DNA from: CAZHOV01 sp964534315
Lineage (GTDB): Bacteria; Bacteroidota; Bacteroidia; Chitinophagales; Saprospiraceae
Assembly: GCA_964534315.1 (NCBI GenBank)
Contig: CAZHOV010000235.1
Location: 1-6,219 of the forward strand
Direction: 5' to 3'
DNA: 6,219 nucleotides
Under the pieces are notes generated by a model. It had not been told where the DNA came from. It saw only the letters and a program-made list of their open reading frames with translations, and made no database searches. The translations under genes and the position numbers were made by a program. Of the stretch, positions 1 to 5,120 are shown piece after piece (the stretch's first letter is position 1; each line of letters opens with the position of its first letter).

Positions 1-535
1 AATTGGATTAACTAATTTTAAACTTTTTTTGGTCGGCTACGCCGAACCTCACGTTTCTTAATAAAAATAAAAAGCCTCGCCCGTCCCCTTTCTCCCTGAA
101 AGCCTACGTTGGCCGGATAGTTTTTTTTAAAATATTGATGATCAAAATGTAAATATCCCAACCTCCCGTCAACATTAAACTACCGAAGCTCAAAACAGAT
201 TCGCAGAAGAAGCCATTGTTTCCAAGTAAGCGCAGATCTTGATCATCGATCTATTGCAAAAGTTCCATTTCTATCGCAGAAGAAGCCATTGTTTCCAAGT
301 AAGCGCAGATCTTGATCATCTAAATGTACAAGTTCAAATTTAATTGGATAAGAGGCTATCCTATTTAAGGTAAGCGCGTAGCGATTACAACCTCCGTAGC
401 CAATATAGGACCAATTGATCAGGCGCATAGCGACTGACACCTTCAATAAGACTTTTGGCAGATAAACTCGTAAAATTAGAGTAGGTCGAGCGTATATCAG
501 GTGAGGTTTAGAATTTACACTTTGGGAAGTAATCC
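1..535. other. Gene-free region with repeats and small hairpins
   Basis: No convincing coding sequence is visible on either strand. The longest minus-strand frame here (243-446) runs through a duplicated 47-bp repeat and stops inside the spacer between the copies, so it is more likely repeat sequence than a gene. Visible structure includes a short stem TCGGC-TAC-GCCGA at 33-45, the word AAAGCCT at 71-77 and 99-105, the 47-bp repeat pair at 201-320, and a weaker repeat pair at 372-393 and 421-442 (16 of 22 positions equal). The minus-strand word GCGCTTA recurs in both 47-bp copies and in the first weak copy. The region could be decayed repeat DNA or part of a dispersed intergenic family, which a single window cannot decide. 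Confidence 0.6.
201..320. repeat. Pair of identical 47-bp direct repeats
   Basis: The two copies are at 201-247 and 274-320, identical over 47 bases, with a 26-bp spacer and a 73-bp period. Each begins TCGCAGAAGAAG and ends CTTGATCATC. The sequence after the second copy weakly resembles the spacer after the first, so the repeated unit may once have been longer. The period is not a multiple of three, so read on the minus strand the copies fall in different frames, which argues against a repeat-protein gene. A reversed GATGATCAA word lies at 137-145. Confidence 0.9.
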
Positions 536-583
536 TTAAACAAGAAGCCTGAATTTTGAAGAAAATTCAGGCTTCCTGTTTAA
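536..583. terminator. Long perfect-stem hairpin, probable terminator
   Basis: GAAGCCTGAATTTT at 544-557 pairs perfectly over 14 bp with 562-575 around the loop GAAG. After one A/C mismatch, a further 7 bp (536-542 with 577-583) extends the stem. It lies 137-184 bases beyond the stop codon of the minus-strand gene ending at 720 and is the strongest hairpin there. Neither side has a clean U-tract, so function as an intrinsic terminator in either direction is inferred from the stem and its position. Confidence 0.55.
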
Positions 584-661
584 ATATTTATTTGCAGGTC
601 GTAAATCCTTTGTCTAAAACCAGCGTTAGACCTGCTAAAAGAAAGCAAAAAAGAAAAAACA

Positions 662-708
662 TGAATTATCCTGTTTCCGCATCAGGTGATAGGGGACGGG
701 ATAATTCA
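662..708. other. Stem-loop just downstream of the first PA-domain gene
   Basis: TGAATTATCC at 662-671 pairs perfectly with 699-708. In a plus-strand transcript the stem could extend inward by about seven more pairs using G-U wobbles; in the minus-strand transcript those become C-A mismatches. It starts 12 bases past the stop codon of the minus-strand gene. It could be a 3' mRNA-stabilising hairpin or part of a terminator; no U-tract is present. Between it and the 536-583 hairpin lie two alternative short stems, 594-600 with 629-635 and 612-617 with 626-631, which cannot both form. Confidence 0.4.
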
Positions 709-719
709 CGTTTGTCAAA

Positions 720-2522
720 TTATTTACTAACTACAAACTTTTCTGTTCTGAATCCTTCAGGCGTACGGATCGCAAAGAAGTAGGTGCCAGCAGGAAGGTT
801 ACTTACGTTAAAGCTAAGTGTTGTTTCTCTAACGTTATCAAATTGCTGAACATCAATTAGGTTACCCATGATATTCATCAATCCAACTTCCACAACTTCC
901 GCTTCCTGGTCAAGGTTCATAATGATATTGACGTATTCGTTAGCAGGGTTTGGCATTACTTGTACTTTAGTAGCATCTAATGGCTCTGAGCTAGAAACGA
1001 TCGTAGGATCGAAACCATCCAGGTGTAAGCGCATCAGACCGCTCCATCCACCAGCCCATCCGTCGATAAATAATGCTCCGTCATAAGACAATACAGAACC
1101 TCTACCTTCGTACTTAGTGATGTAATCTTCTGTTTGGTCAGCAACATACCATGGTGGTACACCGATACCGGCGTTTGCACCATCGTACTCTACCATTAGC
1201 GTATAGCAACCATCAGCTTTTAGTGTAACAGGGTCAACCAGTTCCACTGTCAATAGATCAAATGGCTCTTCTGTACCATCAAGGATATATTCCCCAATAG
1301 CGGCGATATCGTAGTTGCTCCAGTCATTATCTCCAAGTGCAGGACCACAAACACCATCACCGTCTGGGTCACCGTCATAAAGAACAAGGTCGAATTTATC
1401 GGCATCCGGATCATCTTGGAAAAGAGTATCTGGGTTAGCCAGAGCAAACGTAAAGTGTGTAGCAGTTGCTCCGTCAGGCCCGATGTCATAATAAGCACCG
1501 AAGTCGTAAGTCAAGTTAAAATCATTAATAAACTGATCAGAACCTGGAGCAATCCAGTCAGGATTTCCGTAAGCACCTTGATCATAAGCATACTTTTCAT
1601 CAATAGCATAGGTATAATTAGTGATGAAAAACTCACGAACAATGGTGTCAGAAGAAAGCCCGTTGGTATAGATCATCGTATGTAACCCTTCTTCAGATGG
1701 TGTATAAGAAGGGAAAACAGCAGGCTCTAAATTCTGAGCCTCGATAATAGGCCACAGTGTAGTAAGTGTAGTGACGGTTCCACTAGGATCGATAATATCT
1801 ACCTGTCCGCCTACATCAAATACAGATTCATCTGGAAGGGAATTAAATAAAGAAACCTGAATAGAATCAAATGGAATGATCTGAGACTGAGGAATCTGGA
1901 ATGCTGTAGGGCCTAGTGGCGTACTAAATGGCTCTACTCTGAAGGTAACATCAATGTCATCGCCACCATCCAGCGCATCGGCAAGTACTTCTCCATCCCG
2001 GAAAGAGATGAAAATAGCAGGAATGGTAACAGCTGCTGCAGAGTCTCCACCAGCCATGCCGATAACTTCGTCAGGAACGTCAGCATTATTATTTACAATG
2101 ATCACGCCGGTAGCGCCAGCTTCCTGAGCATTGTAAACCTTTTGGCTAAAGAAACAAGCACCTCTGCGTACCAATGCCATTTTGCCGGTTAAATCCATGG
2201 TAGTTTCCCAGCTACAATTAAAGGAGTCTCTGTATTCAGGATCCGGCATGCCGTCGCCGTCAGCATCATACATACCGTCATCACGCGCCCACTCCAAAGG
2301 AGCACTTACCGTTTCCAATAAAGGAAATCCAAATGGAGGTGTCCCTGACTGACCAGTCATCGAACTATAACCATCTTGTAATACAATAGTACCGGAGTTG
2401 TCACCCTGGATAATTACCTCCACGCCGAGTGGGGAATCGTTAGGTATTTGAGCAAATGTAGTTGTTGCTGCTAGTGTAAATAGCAACAGTGCACCAAAAA
2501 ACTTTTGGTAAAAATTTTTCAT
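720..2522 (-). CDS. Secreted PA-domain protein with T9SS type A sorting domain (paralogue 1)
   Basis: This 600-residue protein is predicted to be exported and handled by the type IX secretion system. Residues 1-24 are a Sec signal peptide (basic start, hydrophobic ALLLFTLAAT, cleavage after TTFA), leaving Q25 as the new N-terminus, as is common in Bacteroidota. Residues about 72-190 form a protease-associated (PA) domain with TGKMALVRRGACFF at 112-125 and GDSAAAVTIPAI at 159-170; C103 and C123 may form a disulfide. D86, D88, D90 and D94 form a calcium-loop-like DxDxDGxxD motif. About 200-305 looks like a beta-sandwich. About 345-505 is a second, unrecognised beta-rich domain with a D383/385/387/389 acidic loop and C392 and C439. 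Residues about 521-600 are the sorting domain: PNPA at 524-527, PAGTYFFAI at 577-585 and terminal KFVVSK. No HExxH or other protease site is visible, so a binding or structural role is likelier than catalysis; the ligand is unknown. The ATG at 2520-2522 is supported by the signal peptide and by identity with the paralogue. Confidence 0.93.
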   Translation of the reverse strand: MKNFYQKFFGALLLFTLAATTTFAQIPNDSPLGVEVIIQGDNSGTIVLQDGYSSMTGQSGTPPFGFPLLETVSAPLEWARDDGMYDADGDGMPDPEYRDSFNCSWETTMDLTGKMALVRRGACFFSQKVYNAQEAGATGVIIVNNNADVPDEVIGMAGGDSAAAVTIPAIFISFRDGEVLADALDGGDDIDVTFRVEPFSTPLGPTAFQIPQSQIIPFDSIQVSLFNSLPDESVFDVGGQVDIIDPSGTVTTLTTLWPIIEAQNLEPAVFPSYTPSEEGLHTMIYTNGLSSDTIVREFFITNYTYAIDEKYAYDQGAYGNPDWIAPGSDQFINDFNLTYDFGAYYDIGPDGATATHFTFALANPDTLFQDDPDADKFDLVLYDGDPDGDGVCGPALGDNDWSNYDIAAIGEYILDGTEEPFDLLTVELVDPVTLKADGCYTLMVEYDGANAGIGVPPWYVADQTEDYITKYEGRGSVLSYDGALFIDGWAGGWSGLMRLHLDGFDPTIVSSSEPLDATKVQVMPNPANEYVNIIMNLDQEAEVVEVGLMNIMGNLIDVQQFDNVRETTLSFNVSNLPAGTYFFAIRTPEGFRTEKFVVSK

Positions 2523-2618
2523 AAACTTTCGCGTTTTTAGTTAACTAATGAGAGAATATTCTGGGAGCAAGTTAAAAATTTTTTAAATAAAAGTTAAGAA
2601 CAGATAATAGAAATTAAC
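2523..2618 (-). promoter_or_regulatory. Upstream region of paralogue 1, shared with paralogue 2
   Basis: This leader and probable promoter region closely matches 4496-4590. The first 31 bases above the ATG are identical in both. It contains the perfect palindromes TTAGTTAACTAA (2537-2548) and AGAATATTCT (2553-2562), then a conserved 14-bp block at 2585-2598 that reads CTTAACTTTTATTT in the gene direction. TAACTTTT within that block is one base from the Bacteroidota TAnnTTTG element; no convincing -33 TTTG was found. Further upstream, ATTAAC at 2613-2618 is also shared. A regulatory role is inferred from conservation; promoter placement is tentative. Confidence 0.5.
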
Positions 2619-2660
2619 ATTTAGTCCATTAAATTACCTTAATATTAATTTAAAAAAAAT

Positions 2661-2691
2661 AAACCCCCATGAAAAGAACTCATGAGGGTTT
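2661..2691 (-). terminator. Intrinsic terminator of paralogue 2
   Basis: Bases 2661-2672 pair with 2680-2691 around a 7-base loop (2673-2679). The only irregular pair, C2667 with A2685, becomes a G-U wobble in the minus-strand transcript, so the stem is continuous on that strand. In the minus direction it is followed by UUUAUUUUUUUU-type sequence. It begins 25 bases beyond the stop codon of the gene ending at 2717. It should separate transcription of the two paralogues. Confidence 0.88.
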
Positions 2692-2716
2692 TTATTGTTC
2701 GATCTGGCTAAATATT

Positions 2717-4495
2717 TTACTTACTTACCACAAACTTTTCTGTTCTGAATCCTTCTGGGGTACGGATCGCAAAGAAGTAGGTACCAGCAGACAGGTTGCT
2801 AACATCGAAATTCAACGTAGTTTCTTTGACATTGTCAAATTGTTGAACCTCTATTAAGCTACCCATCACGTTCATCAAACCAACTTCCACTACTGCTGCT
2901 TCGTTAGCAAGGTTCATAACGATATTGATATAATCGCTTGCCGGATTCGGCATGATTTCTACCTTGCTTGCATCTAAAGGCGCAGCACTTGAAACGATAG
3001 TCGGATCGAACCCATCCAGGTGCAATCTAATTAAGCCATGGAAATTTCCAGCCCAACCTCCGTTGTAAAGCTGATCAGTGAATACGATGGAACTCAATCC
3101 GATGTACTGTTGTGTACCGCCATAGACATATTCGGGTGGAATTCCGATTCCTGCATCTGTACCGTCATATTCGACCATTAAAGTGTAGCAGCCATTTTCT
3201 TTTAAGGAAACCGGATCTTCCAGTTCGACCGTTAATAGCTCAAAAGGCTCTTCTTCTCCGGTGAGAATATATTCCCCGAAACCGGCAATGTCATAGGCAC
3301 TCCAATCCGTTTCTCCATTTTCTGGTCCGCAATTTCCATCACCGTCAGGATCACAATCGTATAATACTATAGCAAATTGGTCTGCGTCGGGATCATCCTG
3401 GAATAGGGTGTCCGGGTTGGCAAGGGCAAAGGTGGCATGGGTTGCCACTCCGCCATCAGGGCCGATGTTGTAGAAGTTTCCATAATCATATCTCAGTCCG
3501 TCTTCGATAAATCCTTCCGGAGTGGTAGCAATCCAGTCTTCAACTCCATAAGATTCCGGGTCGTAGGCATATTTATCATCGTAACTAAAGGTATAATCCG
3601 TAATAAAGAATTCTCGGATTAAGGTGTCAGAACTTAGACTATTGGTATAAATCATGGTATACAACCCAAAGTCTTCGGGTGTATATGGAGGAAAGGTAGC
3701 TGTTTCAATATTTTCTGCTTCAATTATCGGCCAAACGGCGTCCAATGTGGTTATATTCCCATCGGGCTCAATAATATCAACCTTACCATCTACATCAAAA
3801 ATAGATTCATCTGGATCCGAATTAAATAAAGAAACCCGGATGGAGTCAAACGTAGTCACTTGCGAACTCGGAATTTGGAACGCTGTCGGTCCAATAGCAT
3901 CAAGAAATGGGTTTACCTCGAAAGTCACAGTAACAACATCTCCTGCATCCAGCGCCTCTGCTACCGGGATAGAGTTATTGTAGGTTAAAGAAATAACCGG
4001 GATAGTTACTGCAGCAGCGGAGTCACCTCCTAGCATATTGATAATTTGGTCCGGATTATCAACATCATTGTTCAAGAGAACTACTGCAACGGCACCTGCT
4101 TCTTGAGCGTTGTAAACCTTTTGACTAAAAAAGCAGGCCCCTCTTCTTACTGCTGCTATTTTTCCAGCTACATTGTCCATGGTAGTTCCCCAGCTACAAT
4201 TAAGCGAATCAGCTGAAGGCATACCCGTCATGTCTGGATCATACATTCCGTCGTCACGCGCCCAGACTAATTCGCCGGTAAGGGTTTGGGTGAGGAACGG
4301 AATGCTCCAGGGGATATCACTTCCCTCATCTACCGTACTGCCATAATCATCAACTAGAATGGGGCCTGAGTTGGAACCAACAATGCTTACATCAACGGGA
4401 AGCGGAGATTCTGTAGGAATCTGTCCAAAAAGTAGTGCAGCTGAAAAAGTAAAAATCAGCAACATACCAAAAAACTTTTGGTAAAAATTTTTCAT
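2717..4495 (-). CDS. Secreted PA-domain protein with T9SS type A sorting domain (paralogue 2)
   Basis: This 592-residue protein aligns with its downstream neighbour along the whole length, with roughly two thirds of residues identical by eye. The architecture matches: signal peptide 1-24 with Q25 after the likely cleavage site, PA domain about 72-188 (AGKIAAVRRGACFF at 110-123, GDSAAAVTIPVI at 157-168), a beta-sandwich about 197-302, a second unrecognised beta-rich domain about 340-497, and a sorting domain about 513-592 (PNPA at 516-519, SAGTYFFAI at 569-577, terminal KFVVSK). It differs in several ways. The acidic loop near residue 86 is degraded (DPDMTGMPSAD). There are five cysteines (100, 121, 381, 389, 436) against four in the neighbour, the extra one being C381 where the neighbour has glycine. 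The segment about 460-480 is divergent. No catalytic protease motif is visible. Expected location is the outer-membrane surface or outside the cell; the ligand is unknown. Its terminator at 2661-2691 makes it monocistronic. Confidence 0.93.
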   Translation of the reverse strand: MKNFYQKFFGMLLIFTFSAALLFGQIPTESPLPVDVSIVGSNSGPILVDDYGSTVDEGSDIPWSIPFLTQTLTGELVWARDDGMYDPDMTGMPSADSLNCSWGTTMDNVAGKIAAVRRGACFFSQKVYNAQEAGAVAVVLLNNDVDNPDQIINMLGGDSAAAVTIPVISLTYNNSIPVAEALDAGDVVTVTFEVNPFLDAIGPTAFQIPSSQVTTFDSIRVSLFNSDPDESIFDVDGKVDIIEPDGNITTLDAVWPIIEAENIETATFPPYTPEDFGLYTMIYTNSLSSDTLIREFFITDYTFSYDDKYAYDPESYGVEDWIATTPEGFIEDGLRYDYGNFYNIGPDGGVATHATFALANPDTLFQDDPDADQFAIVLYDCDPDGDGNCGPENGETDWSAYDIAGFGEYILTGEEEPFELLTVELEDPVSLKENGCYTLMVEYDGTDAGIGIPPEYVYGGTQQYIGLSSIVFTDQLYNGGWAGNFHGLIRLHLDGFDPTIVSSAAPLDASKVEIMPNPASDYINIVMNLANEAAVVEVGLMNVMGSLIEVQQFDNVKETTLNFDVSNLSAGTYFFAIRTPEGFRTEKFVVSK

Positions 4496-4590
4496 AAACT
4501 TTCGCGTTTTTAGTTAACTAATGAGAATATTCTGTGGGTAATTTAAAATTTTTAAAAATAAAAGTTAAGTTAACGTAAATAAAAATTAAC
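4496..4590 (-). promoter_or_regulatory. Upstream region of paralogue 2, shared with paralogue 1
   Basis: This region contains the same ordered elements as 2523-2618: TTAGTTAACTAA at 4510-4521, AGAATATTCT at 4524-4533, the 14-bp block at 4556-4569 and ATTAAC at 4585-4590. The two palindromes sit two bases closer together than in the other copy. GTTAAGTTAA at 4564-4573 also pairs imperfectly with 4586-4595, giving an AT-only stem followed in the gene direction by a T-rich run; this could be an operator dyad or a weak attenuator. The exact transcription start cannot be placed. Confidence 0.5.
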
Positions 4591-4738
4591 CTAACGTCAA
4601 ATAACTGACTTTTAAGCGGCAAATCAAAATTGCTTGTATAATAATTTGTTCGAATGAAATTGACGTTTTAAATAAAAAAAGGGTTGCTAAAATTTTGAAA
4701 AAAATAGAAATACTGAAAAATACACTACATTTCTAAAA

Positions 4739-4760
4739 AAATTCTTTTTGAAAAGAATTT
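4739..4760. promoter_or_regulatory. Perfect 10-bp dyad, operator-like
   Basis: AAATTCTTTT (4739-4748) is followed by TG and then its exact reverse complement AAAAGAATTT (4751-4760). A two-base centre is too tight for a full RNA hairpin but typical of a dimeric regulator site. It lies 135 bases upstream of the small gene's ATG and 243 upstream of the paralogue's. Because the DNA here is A/T-rich, some palindromes are expected by chance, but ten perfect pairs including C-G is notable. Confidence 0.4.
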
Positions 4761-4836
4761 GCAACTTTGAAGTGAAATAATTGTCTATATTTTGAGGTTA
4801 TCTATCTAAAAAACAAGAAATCTAATCGATATTTTT

Positions 4837-4844
4837 TATTTTTG
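4837..4844 (+). promoter_or_regulatory. Candidate Bacteroidota -7 promoter element
   Basis: TATTTTTG matches the Bacteroidota housekeeping -7 consensus TAnnTTTG exactly and lies 51 bases before the ATG of the small gene at 4896. No TTTG was found at the expected distance for a -33 element, so the assignment rests on one half-site in AT-rich DNA and is tentative. Confidence 0.4.
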
Positions 4845-4895
4845 TAGTGACTTTCAAAGAAAATACTTGTATCGGTTTAAATTAAAGCCAACAAA

Positions 4896-5120
4896 ATGAA
4901 AAGTAATAAATTAAAAGTTGTCCTTCTGGCTGTCTTATTTGCGCTAAGCTTGTCAGCTTTTATTTTTATCAATACCACAAATCCGGTTGAGGCGACTAAG
5001 ACATCAACGGAGCAGGAATTGATGGAAGACAAAGAGGGCGCAAAAGAAATAGTACTTCCGGATATCGAATTTATCAAACGAATTATCGAAAGCGGGAAAC
5101 GCTTCTTTCCCGCTTCTTAA
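4896..5120 (+). CDS. Small single-pass membrane protein of unknown function
   Basis: This 74-residue protein belongs to no family I recognise. Residues 2-7 are basic (KSNKLK), 8-25 form one hydrophobic helix (VVLLAVLFALSLSAFIFI), 31-51 are a polar, acid-rich linker, and 52-74 (IVLPDIEFIKRIIESGKRFF, then PAS) look like a short amphipathic helix. The helix may be an uncleaved anchor with the tail in the periplasm, or a signal peptide. Support for coding: ATG with a plausible promoter word upstream, a coherent membrane-protein layout, and a stop exactly at the convergent junction. The overlapping minus-strand frame 4877-5077 is its shadow. The last codons form a hairpin (5090-5115). Its stop overlaps the stop of the hydrolase gene by 4 bases (TTAA). 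No functional link to the neighbours is visible. Confidence 0.75.
   Translation: MKSNKLKVVLLAVLFALSLSAFIFINTTNPVEATKTSTEQELMEDKEGAKEIVLPDIEFIKRIIESGKRFFPAS
5090..5115. terminator. Bidirectional terminator-like hairpin inside the small gene's last codons
   Basis: AAGCGGGAAA (5090-5099) pairs perfectly with 5106-5115 around the loop CGCTTC. It ends two bases before the small gene's TAA, and for the minus-strand hydrolase gene it begins just after the stop codon. Its position between convergent genes suggests it stops both transcripts. The downstream T content is moderate in both directions (TTTTT at 5126-5140 on the plus side is interrupted), so efficiency is uncertain. Confidence 0.6.

Larger units (their letters stand above)
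720..4590. repeat. Tandem duplication of a whole gene with its upstream region
   Basis: The unit 720-2618 (gene plus about 96 bp upstream) and the unit 2717-4590 (gene plus about 95 bp upstream) are diverged direct copies. DNA similarity is highest at the two ends: 61 identical bases spanning the start codons (2493-2553 and 4466-4526) and 26 identical bases near the stops (733-758 and 2730-2755). The middle has many synonymous and amino-acid changes. The 3' flanks differ: the hairpin terminator at 2661-2691 has no copy beyond 720. Confidence 0.85.
4591..4895. other. AT-rich divergent intergenic region
   Basis: This gap separates the minus-strand paralogue from the plus-strand small gene and should hold the small gene's promoter and the far upstream part of the paralogue's control region. 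It is very AT-rich with many A-tracts and no coding frame. The clearest structures are the dyad at 4739-4760 and a TAnnTTTG match at 4837-4844. A TATAAT word near 4637 and a near-match TATATTTTG at 4786-4794 were noted but have no clear partner elements. Confidence 0.6.

Noticed and set aside
201..320. Possible CRISPR
   Set aside because: Only two repeat copies with one 26-bp spacer and no cas gene nearby; repeat length and context do not fit.
243..446. 67-residue minus-strand frame in the left intergenic region
   Set aside because: It runs through the second 47-bp repeat, ends in the spacer, has no recognisable domain, and the first repeat copy lies in another frame; it is better explained as repeat DNA.
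80..700. 10-bp inverted repeat (80-89 with 691-700) and 8-bp inverted repeat (45-52 with 501-508)
   Set aside because: Matches of this length are expected by chance in a 700-bp region and no longer flanking similarity supports element ends.
556..783. 75-residue plus-strand frame
   Set aside because: It starts inside the long hairpin at 536-583 and ends antisense to the sorting-domain end of the first PA gene; composition is not protein-like.
720..4495. Protease function for the PA-domain proteins
   Set aside because: The PA domain is clear, but no HExxH, Ser-His-Asp or other catalytic motif could be found; the PA domain alone does not make a protease.
4564..4595. Attenuator upstream of paralogue 2
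   Set aside because: The stem is nearly all A-T, imperfect, and in paralogue 1 only a 5-bp remnant is kept with different spacing; it is better treated as part of the GTTAA motif cluster.
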